The notes under the pieces: model-generated
Told to the model about the DNA's origin: nothing
The model's input: only the letters and a program-made list of their open reading frames with translations
The model's database searches: none
Translations under genes and position numbers: made by a program
Virus record (IMG/VR): IMGVR_UViG_3300047446_000164
Location: 1-64,000 of that record
Source of the DNA: a virus
Length of the DNA: 64,000 bases
Strand: one strand, 5' to 3'
Shown: piece by piece, positions 7,992-17,475 of the stretch
Layout of the letters: every line of letters begins with the position of its first letter
How positions within the stretch are numbered: the first letter of the stretch is position 1

Positions 7992-10900
7992 GCGGCCTCC
8001 TTCGTGCGCGTTACGCGTTTCTGGGCGTCCATCTTGTCGGCCAATTTGTCGATCTTCTCGATGGTTGCCTCGCCGACGGCTCCGCGCTGCGCCTTATCAG
8101 CACGCAGCTCGGTCAGCACTTCTTCCAGCAGCGCATTGGTGCGCTCAGCAGCTGCATCGCCAGAGCGGACAGCGGCAGCGGTCTGTACGCGTTCGCCATA
8201 GTGCAGTTCGGCGCGGTAGCCGTTAAACGGAACGAAGTCCAACCCATTTGCGTGCGAGCCGTCGATGCCCATCATCTGGTTTTTAATCGCGGCCCAGAAA
8301 GCTGGGATCGCTGCGGCCTGCGCATCACTCGCCGCAGCAAACTGGCTGTTCTTTGCGATAACTGCCGCAAAGTCGGCTGCATAGCCAGCGCTGCCGCCGA
8401 ACCACGACTTTGACGCGTCAAGGAAGGCTTTTTCAGCAGCCGCCAGATTCGACCCGTCGGCGGTATCAAATTGGCGCTTGGCTTCCAGGTATTTCTGCTC
8501 AGGGTTTAGCGCCGACGAGTCGCCGATCAGCAGTGCATCATTGAGCGCGCGGAACGCGGCGGCCGCCTCGGTGGCCTTTTTCATACTATCGGCCAGCGCG
8601 CTGCCAAAGCTTGCCATCGCAGCAGCCGACGATTCTTGCGCCTTCTTGATAGCAGCCGCTGCCGCGTCCTCGGCTTTCAACGCCGCGACCCGGTCGTACA
8701 GCGCCACCGTTGACGCGTCCATGCCAGCAATTTCAAGTGCACGGACAGCCGACTCGCCTTGGCGCGCAGCCAGGATCTGATCAATCTGCTCTTGATAATC
8801 TGCATTGGCGGTAGCGACGTCGGCCGCCTTCTGCGCGGCCGTGACCTGGTCGTACAGGGCCTGATTATGGCCGTCGATCGCGGCACGTGCCTTGTCGGCG
8901 AGCTGGGCCTGCGTCATGGTCAGTTCGTCGAGCTTGTTCTGCAGGTCGGTGCGCTCGTCGGTGATTTCCTGCTCGGACTTCGTTAGGTCCACCGTGGCGG
9001 CATGGGTCTTCGCGAAGGCATCGGCCAAGGCCAGCAGCGCGGTGTACTGCTGCGCGCCGGCATCGGTCGCCAGCGCTCCGGAGTTGGCCAGACCCAGCAC
9101 GTAGTCCTTGAACTTGTCGCGGGTATCCAGGCTTTGAAGCCCCATCGCGGCCAGCTGGTCGGTGACGTACTTTTGCACCGGCGCCAGCTGCTCGGCCTTG
9201 CTCAGGAAGTTCTGCGTGAACGAGTTGGTTTGGCTGGCCAGCTGATCAATGCCGCCGGCCAGCTCGATCAGGTGCTCACGCGCGGCGATGCTGGCCATAC
9301 CGGTGGCGCCGAACGTCGTGCTGCTGGCGGCCAGGATCGAATCGAGCTTGGCATAGTCGCCAGCCAGGCGCATCACCGTCTCAGCGTAGCCCTCGCCCAC
9401 CGTCCGGAACTGATCCAGCTGCGGGAATGCCGCTTCCGCGATCTCGTCCATCGACTTCGAAATGACCGAGTTCAGCGCATCGGTCAGCGCGGTGCCGGTC
9501 AGGCCCTTGAGCGATACTTTGGTGCTTTCCAGCGTCAGGTTGTCCAGCACCTTGGTCACGTCGGCTGCCGAGCCGCCCATGGCAGTTGCCGCAGCCTGCA
9601 GCGACTTGTCCAGGTTCGTGAAGATCAGGCCGAATTGCTTCGACAGCTCGTCGTTCAGGCCTTGCACCTCCACGCGGTTGCTCGTACTCTTCGACAGGCC
9701 AAAGAAGCTGGACTTGGTCGTGTCGATGCTCGCGTATTGGTCGAAGCCCTGACCAGCCTGCAAGCTGCGCACGCTACCGCCGTACTGCAAGCCGGAATCG
9801 ACGATGTTCTGGGTAGTTTTTCCCCAGAGCTTGGACACGGCGCCACCGATCGCACCGCCGATCCAAACCCCGAGCGGGCCGGCCAACGCGCCGCCAATCA
9901 TGCTGCCTAACTGGGCGCTGCCGGCGAGCGCTACTGCGCCACCCGTCGCGATCGTGCCGGTCTGGATGCCCATGTTCGCGCCGTCGGTCAGGCCCGTCGT
10001 GCGCACCACCAAGTTCGTCAACCCCGTCATCGACGACTCGATGTTTTGCAGCGCGGTCAGCATGCCCTGGTTAATCGGCAGCATGTCCGACGAGTTCGCG
10101 GTCAGCTGCTCGATCGAGCGCCGGACCGAATCCGACTTCGCCGAGCTGTCGCCGAACACGGAACCCGTGCCTTGCGCCTTCTGGACGTCAGCAGCGGACT
10201 GGCCGCCACCGCCACCACCGCCACCACTGATGGCGACACCCAATCCGGTCACGATGGCAGCCATGGCCGCCATGCGCACGAAGGCAGAATACGGATCACC
10301 CTCGCCCTGGGTCAGCACGGCATTGACGCCCTTGATCAGACTTAGCGCCACTTCGGCGCCTTGCAATGCGACGGTCGCGGCGTGCATCGCCTGGTAGCCG
10401 CGCGAGCCTTCGCTGAAGAAGCCCTGCGCGGCGGCCGTCATGCCAGCATAGCCTTGGATCTGCGACTGTGCACCGGCCAGCTGGGCGCGGTTGATCGCAG
10501 CGATCTTGTCTGGATCGTCCGCTGCCAGTTTCTTTGCAGTAGCTAGCTCCTTCTGCGCGCGCAACTGCCCTTCCATTCCCTTGGCGTAAGCCTGAAACAT
10601 GCCACCCAGCGCCTTGCCACCCTCGCCAAAAGCGGTGGTCAGGCTTTCGGAGATGCTCTGCCCAGCACGCTGCCAGTCTTTGATTGCCTGGTCAGCAGCC
10701 TTGTCCTTGTATTGGAGTGACTGCTGCTGGTCGAGGCCTGCGGCGATGCGCGCATGCGCTGCGCGCTGATCTTCCAGAGTTTTTAGAATGACTGGCGCCT
10801 GGGCGATTTCTTCAGCGGTGGCGCCGTTGGCGGCCTGTTGAGCCATGAATACTTTTTGATATGCAATCGCCTGGTCGTACAGGTCGACCGTTTTCCGCTC

Positions 10901-13018
10901 TACGGCACCGCGCGACGTCTCGTGAGCGGCATTGGACTCTTCCAGCTTCTTCGCTTCCTGATCGAGCCCAGCCAAGTACTTGTTCGTCGCGTCTTCCGAG
11001 GCGGATGCGATTGCGTCCTTTCGAAGAAATTCTTTCGCATCCAGCAAATTGACCTCGCTCTGAGACTTCGCATCGGCAGCGGCGCGCTTGGCCTCGATGT
11101 CGTTGATCTGCTTTGCGTGTTTGGCGGCCTCAGCCTCGGTCGAGTTGTGGTATGCCTTTAGATCGGCGATCTGCTTGGTGTAGGCATCGATTTGATCTTT
11201 GCCGGCAGCGATGGCGTAGTCGCGCTTATTGCGGTAGAACTCATCGTCGCCCATCTTCCCAGCCGCATGAAAGGCGTCGTCCATCTTGGACATCGAGTCG
11301 TACATCTCTTTTTCGGCGTTGACCACGTCTTGGATGCGCGCGAGCCGGTCGGCCAGCTCGGTGCTCTCGACCTTGTCGACCTTCGCCTTCGGCTCCCGGC
11401 CTTCGGTATCGCGGTACGTGGGAGTGCCGACATAGACTGACTTCGCCAGCGCCGCCTGCGCCGCCTGCTGCGCCTCGATGGACTTGCCGGCATTGGCCAG
11501 CAGTAGTGCGGTGGCCTTAGCGGCGTAGTCCTGGTCGATCTTCAGCCGCGCGTCTGCTTCTGCCTTGTGCTTCGCTGTCATCGCTGCCGAGCGAACGTCG
11601 TAGGCCTTCTGAAACTTGTCCTCGCCAGCCAGAATTGCCTCCTTCTCCTCGGCGAACAGCTGAACATTGGCGGCTACGGCGGCGCGCTGCTTTGCATAGG
11701 CGGCAGCCTGTTTGTCCGTGTCGAAGCCTGCGGCTGCCACATCTCGCGCATACTGAGCAATGATGGAAGCAGAAGTGGAGGCGTATCCCGCGCCGACGGC
11801 GAGCAGCTTTACCGCTCCCAAGGCGTTGTTCACGTTGTCAGCGATCGTCACGAAGACTTGCGTGATTCCGTGCCCCCACTCCTGCAGCTGGTTATTGCGC
11901 GACAGGTCGCTGACCTCTTTGTTCGCATCCTTCAGGCTGTCAGTCAACGCCATGACGCCAACCGTCAAGGCCTCGTTGAATGTCTCACCCAGGACCGTCT
12001 TCAAATCTTCGGTGTAGCGCTGCATCGACTTGAGCTGCTTGCCAGCTGTATCCATCGACGCCTCGTAGGTGCCGGCGATATCGGCGCCATGCTCGATGAC
12101 GGCATTCAGGCGAGCCTGTACACGTTCGTTCTCCGTCAGTTCTTTAGTGCTCTTACCGAGCGAGTCCGCCATTTGCTCGTATGCCGATTGCAGGTTGACG
12201 TTGATACCGATATTGCGCAGAATCAGGACGTTGCCGCGTGAGATGCCGTTCACCAGGCGGTCGAACGCTTCGGATGAATTCAGATTGCCGATCACGGCCG
12301 CATCTTGGGCGATGCGCGCAAGGCCGGTCGCATTCGCCAAATCCACGTGCGCCTGTACAAGCTTGATGGCCGACTGGCGCGACTCAATCATCGTGATGCC
12401 TTGGCGCGCGATTGCATCGGTCGCGGTGTCCATCTGAACCTTGGTGTAACCGGCATTCTTGCCGACGACGGTCGACACGACGCCCAGCGTCTCGTATCGT
12501 GCGGCGAGTAGCGCTGCGTCCTTGACGTACTCGCCCAGCTTCAACGCGCTGTACGCGGCGGCGAGCACCTTGATCGAATCAGCGAAGAAATTGCTCTGCT
12601 TCGCGGCTTCTGCTTTCGCGTCGGCGAGCGCCTTGATCTGGTCCTCGTAAGCCTTCAGCTTAGCCACGGAAGCCTCGGCCTCCTTCGAGACGCCCAGCTG
12701 CGCGGCCTGGTATGCAGCCAACTGCGAGCGGCTCATGCCCAGCACGGCTACTTGCTCCTGCAGCTTGTCGATGAATATTTGTGCGCCGATCGAGGCGGCG
12801 CTTGTCGACGTTCCCATGGCGGTGTTGGCTGCAGCGGCGGCGCGCGCCTGCTCAGCCTGGGCGCGCATGATCTTGCTAGTGTCAGCCATCTGGCCGTTCA
12901 GCGATCGCGCACCCTGGTCGGCTTTCGCGCTGGCGTCAGCGAACTGGTCGAGAGCTTTCTTGCCGTCAACGACTTGTGACGAGTCGATTTGCAGACCAAG
13001 GCTGGCGATATCTGGCAT
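7988..13018 (-). CDS. Tail length tape-measure protein
   Basis: A 1,676-residue protein, by far the largest gene. It is helical and Ala/Gln/Lys-rich, with hydrophobic segments around residues 880-925 and 1010-1060 and a run of eight glycines at about residue 925. This is the normal plan for a tape measure, which sets tail length and passes into the host envelope at infection. At about 0.15 nm per residue the tail would be near 250 nm, which is an inference. The ATG at 13018 follows AAGGA at good spacing; a GTG one codon upstream overlaps the GT stop. Confidence 0.93.
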   Translation of the reverse strand: MPDIASLGLQIDSSQVVDGKKALDQFADASAKADQGARSLNGQMADTSKIMRAQAEQARAAAAANTAMGTSTSAASIGAQIFIDKLQEQVAVLGMSRSQLAAYQAAQLGVSKEAEASVAKLKAYEDQIKALADAKAEAAKQSNFFADSIKVLAAAYSALKLGEYVKDAALLAARYETLGVVSTVVGKNAGYTKVQMDTATDAIARQGITMIESRQSAIKLVQAHVDLANATGLARIAQDAAVIGNLNSSEAFDRLVNGISRGNVLILRNIGINVNLQSAYEQMADSLGKSTKELTENERVQARLNAVIEHGADIAGTYEASMDTAGKQLKSMQRYTEDLKTVLGETFNEALTVGVMALTDSLKDANKEVSDLSRNNQLQEWGHGITQVFVTIADNVNNALGAVKLLAVGAGYASTSASIIAQYARDVAAAGFDTDKQAAAYAKQRAAVAANVQLFAEEKEAILAGEDKFQKAYDVRSAAMTAKHKAEADARLKIDQDYAAKATALLLANAGKSIEAQQAAQAALAKSVYVGTPTYRDTEGREPKAKVDKVESTELADRLARIQDVVNAEKEMYDSMSKMDDAFHAAGKMGDDEFYRNKRDYAIAAGKDQIDAYTKQIADLKAYHNSTEAEAAKHAKQINDIEAKRAAADAKSQSEVNLLDAKEFLRKDAIASASEDATNKYLAGLDQEAKKLEESNAAHETSRGAVERKTVDLYDQAIAYQKVFMAQQAANGATAEEIAQAPVILKTLEDQRAAHARIAAGLDQQQSLQYKDKAADQAIKDWQRAGQSISESLTTAFGEGGKALGGMFQAYAKGMEGQLRAQKELATAKKLAADDPDKIAAINRAQLAGAQSQIQGYAGMTAAAQGFFSEGSRGYQAMHAATVALQGAEVALSLIKGVNAVLTQGEGDPYSAFVRMAAMAAIVTGLGVAISGGGGGGGGQSAADVQKAQGTGSVFGDSSAKSDSVRRSIEQLTANSSDMLPINQGMLTALQNIESSMTGLTNLVVRTTGLTDGANMGIQTGTIATGGAVALAGSAQLGSMIGGALAGPLGVWIGGAIGGAVSKLWGKTTQNIVDSGLQYGGSVRSLQAGQGFDQYASIDTTKSSFFGLSKSTSNRVEVQGLNDELSKQFGLIFTNLDKSLQAAATAMGGSAADVTKVLDNLTLESTKVSLKGLTGTALTDALNSVISKSMDEIAEAAFPQLDQFRTVGEGYAETVMRLAGDYAKLDSILAASSTTFGATGMASIAAREHLIELAGGIDQLASQTNSFTQNFLSKAEQLAPVQKYVTDQLAAMGLQSLDTRDKFKDYVLGLANSGALATDAGAQQYTALLALADAFAKTHAATVDLTKSEQEITDERTDLQNKLDELTMTQAQLADKARAAIDGHNQALYDQVTAAQKAADVATANADYQEQIDQILAARQGESAVRALEIAGMDASTVALYDRVAALKAEDAAAAAIKKAQESSAAAMASFGSALADSMKKATEAAAAFRALNDALLIGDSSALNPEQKYLEAKRQFDTADGSNLAAAEKAFLDASKSWFGGSAGYAADFAAVIAKNSQFAAASDAQAAAIPAFWAAIKNQMMGIDGSHANGLDFVPFNGYRAELHYGERVQTAAAVRSGDAAAERTNALLEEVLTELRADKAQRGAVGEATIEKIDKLADKMDAQKRVTRTKEAA

Positions 13019-13814
13019 CACTTTTCCTTCTTGTATTGGTGCGACAGGTACAGCTCGTCGAGCTGGTCGATGACACTGTTTTCAAACGGGGTGAAGGAGA
13101 TGCCCTGACGGGCGCACCAGCAGAGGACCTCTTCGCTGGTGATGGGGCATGGCCCCATGCCGCTTTGCCGTTTCCGGCTGAGCTTCAGGAACCAGTCCCA
13201 GATGTAAGCGAGCTCGAACGGCAAGTAGGGCGCCGCCGGCGCTTCTTCCGCCTTGTAGAGCGGGTGGCGCTTGGCGGCGTCGACGTGATCGCCGACGGAG
13301 TTGCCGTCGGCGGCCTTGCTTAGCCGTTCGAACTGGTGGTCGGCGAAGGCAACGAGCCCGGCGACGAGACTTTCAAAAAATTGGCGTCAACCTCCAGCGC
13401 CGCGTTCACCTTGTCTTCCCAGGTTGGGTATTTGGCGAACGCCGTGGCGACCAGCTTTTTGTCGAACGGCACCGGCACGCCGGCGCTGGTGAAGCCGTAC
13501 CAGTCGACGACGACGGACAGCGCCAGACGAGTGGCGTTGCCGTCGATGACGTCGACCAGCTTGCTCGCGCCTTCGTCGGTCTTGGCGTCGATCGCGGTTT
13601 TGCGCACAGCGGATTTTTTGTAGCCTTCGGCGCGCACAGAATGGCTCTCGGCCTGGTATTGGGGGCTGTTCTTGCCCACGATGACGAAGCCGGCGGTGGC
13701 GTTGCCGTCCTCGTCGAACAGCACGTCGACCTTGTGGGTAGCCGGCGCAGTGTCGATGGCGGTCAGATTGGCGATATCGAAACCGATAGCGGCGATGGTT
13801 TGAGCAGTGTTCAT
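13018..13814 (-). CDS. Tail assembly chaperone GT, made by -1 frameshift
   Basis: The reading frame of the upstream chaperone (G) switches to the -1 frame at the slippery site 13380-13374. The -1 frame stays open from there to 13018. It continues ANFFESLVAGLVAFADHQ, then through PLYKAEE to PFELAYIWDW, ending in SHQYKKEK. The result is a fusion of about 265 residues, like lambda gpGT, which coats the tape measure and recruits tail tube subunits. The T part has no convincing start of its own: only a TTG at 13224, inside an already open frame. Confidence 0.85.
13320..13814 (-). CDS. Tail assembly chaperone G
   Basis: A 164-residue soluble protein, the product when no frameshift occurs. It lies between tail tube and tape measure, the conserved place for G-type chaperones. 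It begins MNTAQTIAAIGFD and ends SLPSPTTSSNG. It shares its first 147 codons or so with the GT fusion. The ratio of G to GT is normally fixed by the frameshift rate and matters for tail assembly. Confidence 0.85.
   Translation of the reverse strand: MNTAQTIAAIGFDIANLTAIDTAPATHKVDVLFDEDGNATAGFVIVGKNSPQYQAESHSVRAEGYKKSAVRKTAIDAKTDEGASKLVDVIDGNATRLALSVVVDWYGFTSAGVPVPFDKKLVATAFAKYPTWEDKVNAALEVDANFLKVSSPGSLPSPTTSSNG
13374..13380 (-). promoter_or_regulatory. -1 ribosomal frameshift slippery heptamer
   Basis: On the minus strand, in zero frame, the codons are AAT TTT TTG, giving the canonical X XXY YYZ heptamer T TTT TTG. Both tRNAs can re-pair after slipping back one base (TTT and TTT). The zero frame stops about 55 bases further on (TAA), whereas the -1 frame is open for 350 bases. 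Confidence 0.82.
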
Positions 13815-13940
13815 GGTGTTGCCTTTCTTCGCGGGTAAAGAGGTGCCCGTGCCGGCCGCTGCGCCCGCGAAGGCGACAGCGACCGGTCGGTACTGGGGTG
13901 GCTTACGCCAAAGTGGAATGCCGGCGGCGCCGACGGTGGT

Positions 13941-15146
13941 TTACAGAGTACTGTCTTGGATCGACAGCGTGGTTTGCTCGTGCTGGGCGTCGGTGCCCTT
14001 GTAGCGCAGCACATCGAACTGGCAGGTGATGATCTTGTTCTTCTCGCCGTCATCCACCTTGGCGGATGTGATCTTGACACGGCCCATGGCCAGCGCCATG
14101 ACGTCCGCCAGCGGTGCATTGCTCGCCGCCATTGCGTACGCCAGAGAGATCTCCTGATCGTTCTTGAAATAGTCGAGGTAGGTACTATCCTGCATCAGCA
14201 CGGTGAATTGGCCGCTGCCGATCACCTTGCCGCGCGACGCCGCGGTGGCGAACTTCGAGCCGATAACCGGATCGATCTTCACCTGGCCATCCATCGAGAT
14301 CGACATCCCGGTGCAGATCTGCGATGGGATACCGTTGACAGAGAGCAGCGCCGTGGCGCCCGAAAACTTGCCGCCCACCGGAGTGGCGGCCGCAGCGGCG
14401 AAGTACGCCGCAGCCAGGGTCGGGTCTTCCTTCTTGCCCATGAAGGTAAAGTCGCAGCTGGTCAGACCGTTCGGTTGAACCGCCATGTCCATCTTGCTGA
14501 CCAGTTGATCGACGAAAGTGCGGAACACGGTCACATCGGGCTGCTGAATCTCGGCGGTGAACCAGTCGGTGGTGTGGCCGGTCAGCGGCGTATAGGTGCG
14601 CTTGCCGGGGGCGGCGAGAGCGACGTTGTCGCCGGCCGCTTTCACAACAACCGCGCTGCCGTCCAGGTATTGGCCAGTGATCTTCAACGCGGTTACGGCG
14701 GTGACGAAGAAGTTTCTGGCGTTGTTGGCTGCGGCCGGCGCCGTGAAGCCGGTTACGCGCACCACCGTGCCGGCGCGATGCCCGTCAGCTAGGAACGAGC
14801 CGGCGGTCCGGGTGAAGCCGTCGGCGACCGAGGCGATGGTGACAGCTGCGGCCGTGGTGCCGGCGGCGGTCCAGTCGCGGCGCATCAGCGCCGCCATCAG
14901 CACCGAATACGTCGCGCAGGATGCCTCGCCCTTGATGTCGCCGCTGACGCGGAAGTTGCCCAGGCGGGTATCGCCCTGCTGCTGGCTCGGGTCAATCTCG
15001 TTAGAGGAGTACTTGTCGGCGTCGGTATCGAACGACGCGGTGACGCGCGGATAGAGCTGGCCGGCGCCGACCAGCGCCTTGGTGCCTTCGGCGGTTTGCT
15101 TGCCGAGCACCAGCAGGGTATTGATGCCATTTGCGGTAGCGGACAT
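13941..15146 (-). CDS. Major tail tube protein
   Basis: A 401-residue protein beginning MSATANGINTLLVLGKQT. It sits between the tail terminator and the G/GT chaperones, the standard tail-tube position in siphophages. It is Ala/Thr/Gly/Asp-rich with alternating beta segments. The start is chosen at 15146, after two hairpin terminators and a purine-rich leader. The insulated leader suggests a separately tuned, high transcript level. Longer than lambda gpV (246 residues), so an added domain is likely. Confidence 0.82.
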   Translation of the reverse strand: MSATANGINTLLVLGKQTAEGTKALVGAGQLYPRVTASFDTDADKYSSNEIDPSQQQGDTRLGNFRVSGDIKGEASCATYSVLMAALMRRDWTAAGTTAAAVTIASVADGFTRTAGSFLADGHRAGTVVRVTGFTAPAAANNARNFFVTAVTALKITGQYLDGSAVVVKAAGDNVALAAPGKRTYTPLTGHTTDWFTAEIQQPDVTVFRTFVDQLVSKMDMAVQPNGLTSCDFTFMGKKEDPTLAAAYFAAAAATPVGGKFSGATALLSVNGIPSQICTGMSISMDGQVKIDPVIGSKFATAASRGKVIGSGQFTVLMQDSTYLDYFKNDQEISLAYAMAASNAPLADVMALAMGRVKITSAKVDDGEKNKIITCQFDVLRYKGTDAQHEQTTLSIQDSTL

Positions 15147-15165
15147 GTGGAGCCTTTCGGAAAAG

Positions 15166-15189
15166 AAAAAGGCCATCACATGGATGGCC
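15166..15189 (-). terminator. Intrinsic terminator upstream of tail tube gene
   Basis: On the minus strand the stem GGCCATC/GATGGCC with a five-base loop is followed directly by five T. It is the second of two tandem hairpins between the tail terminator gene and the tail tube gene. Confidence 0.75.
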
Positions 15190-15195
15190 GGAATG

Positions 15196-15217
15196 AAAAA
15201 GCCGCCCTGCGGCGGCT
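15196..15217 (-). terminator. Intrinsic terminator after tail terminator gene
   Basis: On the minus strand GCCGCC/GGCGGC with a four-base loop is followed by TTTTT. It lies just past the stop of the tail terminator gene, 7 bases before the next hairpin. Confidence 0.78.
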
Positions 15218-15224
15218 TCAGTGG

Positions 15225-15638
15225 TTATTCGGTGAAAATGTCGGCGTGCCAGCGCACCCGGCAGGTTTGCCGCCAGCGCCCCTCCTCCGGCGCACCGGCG
15301 GCAATCTCAGGTGTCTTGTCGATCTGGACCTCGACGCCGCCGTCACTGAACACGGCGCCGCGCTTGAACAGGGCGCGGATTTGCTCGGCGCGCATTGCGC
15401 AGTCCAAGGTGCCGACCAGCAGCGGGTATTGCAGGTTGATCTGGAAGACGCCCGCCTCGCGGTGGAAGGGCTGGCCAATCACCGGGTTGCTCGGCTCCGC
15501 CACCAGCAGATAAGCCTCGCAATACGGCAGACCGTCTTGCGGCTCATAGCGCTCGCCGTTCTCATGCACGATGTCGATCGCTGGCGCGAGGCTGCCCAGC
15601 GCATCTTCCAGCGCGTTTCGGATATTCGGAATGCTCAT
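15225..15638 (-). CDS. Tail terminator protein (DUF4128-like)
   Basis: A 137-residue protein beginning MSIPNIRNALEDALG. It has the pattern of the DUF4128/gpU-like proteins that cap the tail tube and join it to the head: an N-terminal helix, then ERYEPQDGLPYCEAYLLVAEP and a repeated beta pattern (FQINLQYPLLVG, VEVQIDKTPEIA). The start at 15638 overlaps the stop of the preceding gene (ATGA). It lies immediately before the tail tube gene, as expected. Confidence 0.8.
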   Translation of the reverse strand: MSIPNIRNALEDALGSLAPAIDIVHENGERYEPQDGLPYCEAYLLVAEPSNPVIGQPFHREAGVFQINLQYPLLVGTLDCAMRAEQIRALFKRGAVFSDGGVEVQIDKTPEIAAGAPEEGRWRQTCRVRWHADIFTE

Positions 15639-16225
15639 AGTGAATAGGTCTTGAAGCCCTGTGCGAAGTCGGCGGCGCTCGTGCCGGCGCGGATCCCGTT
15701 GACCACGTTGTCTACGATCACCTGCCACTCGACCACGGTCAGCGCCACGATGCCCAGCGGCGCCTGCTTCGACCAGCCCTGCTCCAGGCGCACCGCGTAG
15801 GGCATGTTGTTTCGAAAATGAATCACGTCGCCAGCCTTCGCCGCGGCGATGATCGCCTTATGCGCTTCGATCGTGATGTTGCCGCTCGGGTCCACTACGG
15901 TACCCAGGGAGTTGTCCGGCGAGCCGATCGACACCATCCAGGCGCCACGGAACCGGCCGCCAACGTACCCCGCGCCAGACGTGCGGTATGTCGACGCCCC
16001 CTTGCTCATGAAGCCCAGTTGCCAGTTTGCCTTCGGCCCAGCCGCGCTGAACTTACCGAACACTTTTGGCTTGTTCGGATTTACCTTCCACGTCGTGGGA
16101 TCGCCGACCGGCGAGCGGTACATCAGCTTGCCATCCACGGCAAGCGCGCAATATCGCACGGCCGTGTCGAGGTCGCCCTTGGTCTTGTCCACCCAGGCAC
16201 GAATCTGTAGCGCGAATGACGTCAT
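15635..16225 (-). CDS. Neck/minor tail protein (HK97 gp10 / gpZ-like)
   Basis: A 196-residue protein beginning MTSFALQIRAWVDKTKGDL. The segment YRSPVGDPTTWK, then a GGRFRGAW-type motif, and NNMPYAVRLEQGWSKQAP are typical of the gpZ/HK97-gp10 neck proteins, which lie in the head-tail joining complex. Its ATG shares one base with the upstream stop. The long upstream in-frame extension runs through the neighbouring gene and is rejected. Confidence 0.78.
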   Translation of the reverse strand: MTSFALQIRAWVDKTKGDLDTAVRYCALAVDGKLMYRSPVGDPTTWKVNPNKPKVFGKFSAAGPKANWQLGFMSKGASTYRTSGAGYVGGRFRGAWMVSIGSPDNSLGTVVDPSGNITIEAHKAIIAAAKAGDVIHFRNNMPYAVRLEQGWSKQAPLGIVALTVVEWQVIVDNVVNGIRAGTSAADFAQGFKTYSL

Positions 16226-16608
16226 CAGATCCGCGCCACCAGCTGCCACAGCACGACCACGCCACCCGGCGCGACCTTGTCGATATTCTTTACCTTGTAG
16301 GTGACGGCGCCGGCAAGCACCAGGTCGTCTTCCTTCATCGTCGGCAGCGCCGTCCCAGCATCGTCCAGCGCGGACATCAGGATCTTGCGGTCGCCGGACT
16401 TGATCAGCGTGCCGTTGATCGTGCCGACGCCCAGGTCGTGCGCAGTGACGCCGGTTTCGATTCCCCATGCCTGCTTAATGATCGGTACGCCCGGGATCTG
16501 AGCGCCGCCGACGTAGGTGCCCGGCTGCTTAAAAGTTAGCGTCAGCAGCTGGCCGGACCGGCGCAAGGCCTTGTCGGTGCTCTTTGCTTTGGCGGCGTAG
16601 TTGCTCAT
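16225..16608 (-). CDS. Head-tail joining protein candidate
   Basis: A 127-residue protein starting MSNYAAKAKSTDKALRRSG. It is beta-rich and small, between the DnaT-like connector group and the gpZ-like gene. Head closure or stopper proteins occupy this place in many siphophages, so I infer that role. No motif is decisive. Confidence 0.62.
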   Translation of the reverse strand: MSNYAAKAKSTDKALRRSGQLLTLTFKQPGTYVGGAQIPGVPIIKQAWGIETGVTAHDLGVGTINGTLIKSGDRKILMSALDDAGTALPTMKEDDLVLAGAVTYKVKNIDKVAPGGVVVLWQLVARI

Positions 16609-16979
16609 GACTTCGTTTCCAGGTAATCATGCGGCGGCGTCTTCTGGAAGCGCATTGCCCTGATGGTGGTCTTGCCATCGATCAGCGCGCGCAGCACGCG
16701 GTGCCAGCCATCCATGATGAAGCCCTTCTCGCAAAGTATGATCGGGTAGCTGGTGTCGACATCCAGCGCGCGGCGCATGTGAAACGCCATCCCGAACGCT
16801 GAACCTTCAGCTGGCCAGACCTCGGCGCCGAGGTAAATTGCGGCCAGCGGCAGATCAAACGGGACCAGATCCTTGGCATGCGAGATCAGGTTGGTCACAG
16901 TCCACACCTTGCCGTCGGCCGAGTAAGTGTTTTCGTGCACGGCGCATCCGCCGATCTGCACCACGGGGTAGCCGCTCAT
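16605..16979 (-). CDS. Small ParB/sulfiredoxin-like protein in head module
   Basis: A 124-residue protein starting MSGYPVVQIGG with an ATGA overlap to the preceding gene. The C-terminal segment KGFIMDGWHRVLRALIDGK, about residues 85-103, resembles the ParB/Srx fold signature (DGxHR followed by an Ala/Leu helix). ParB-like domains bind nucleotides and occur in phage nucleases and regulators. No larger nuclease domain is attached. Why such a fold is in the connector block is unclear. Confidence 0.6.
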   Translation of the reverse strand: MSGYPVVQIGGCAVHENTYSADGKVWTVTNLISHAKDLVPFDLPLAAIYLGAEVWPAEGSAFGMAFHMRRALDVDTSYPIILCEKGFIMDGWHRVLRALIDGKTTIRAMRFQKTPPHDYLETKS

Positions 16980-17473
16980 CCACGCACCAATCGTCCGGAA
17001 GTGCCCGAGCCGCACAGGTACGGCGCCAGCATGCCGTCGACGGCCGTGTAGCGAGGCCGCTCGGGTGAGCCGTCTTCATAGATCGTGGTGAGCGGGCCGA
17101 CGGTGTCCTGCTTTATGGCGCGCTCGAGATCCGGCATCAGTTCAGTTCCGCCGGCGGCACGCACGGCCAGATCGATACACGCATTCACCACATCGGTCGG
17201 CACAACGGTGCTCAGCACCGGGAAGCCGTCAACAACCACATTCCAACGCGGCCAGTCCAGCGCCTGCGTCTGGTAGACGCGGCGGCCCGCCCAACGGCTC
17301 CGGAACGTCGCCAGCATGAACTGGGTCGCGTTGCGCAGCGCCACTTCCTTGTCGGCGTCCGCGCGCGGCGCCCAGTCGGTGACGCCCAAAGCGGCGCAGC
17401 GTGTATCAGCCTGCGCTACACTGGCGTAGCTATCGGCATTCGGCAGGCCGGCGCCGGTTTCGATAGTCAGCAT
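16976..17473 (-). CDS. Head-tail connector, DnaT-like family
   Basis: A 165-residue protein starting MLTIETGAGLPNADSYAS. This N terminus (G-LP-A-SY-S--A) followed by RNATQFM and a WP-R helix pair is typical of the phage proteins labelled 'DnaT-like', which in context are gp6-type head-tail adaptors. An upstream TTG at 17479 would overlap the SGNH gene stop; I prefer the ATG at 17473. Confidence 0.75.
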   Translation of the reverse strand: MLTIETGAGLPNADSYASVAQADTRCAALGVTDWAPRADADKEVALRNATQFMLATFRSRWAGRRVYQTQALDWPRWNVVVDGFPVLSTVVPTDVVNACIDLAVRAAGGTELMPDLERAIKQDTVGPLTTIYEDGSPERPRYTAVDGMLAPYLCGSGTSGRLVRG

Positions 17474-17475
17474 GG

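Noticed and set aside
13815-13940. Inverted repeat CTTCGCGGG...CCCGCGAAG before the G gene
   Set aside because: A possible mRNA hairpin, but there is no T run and no other evidence of function, so it is not listed as a terminator.
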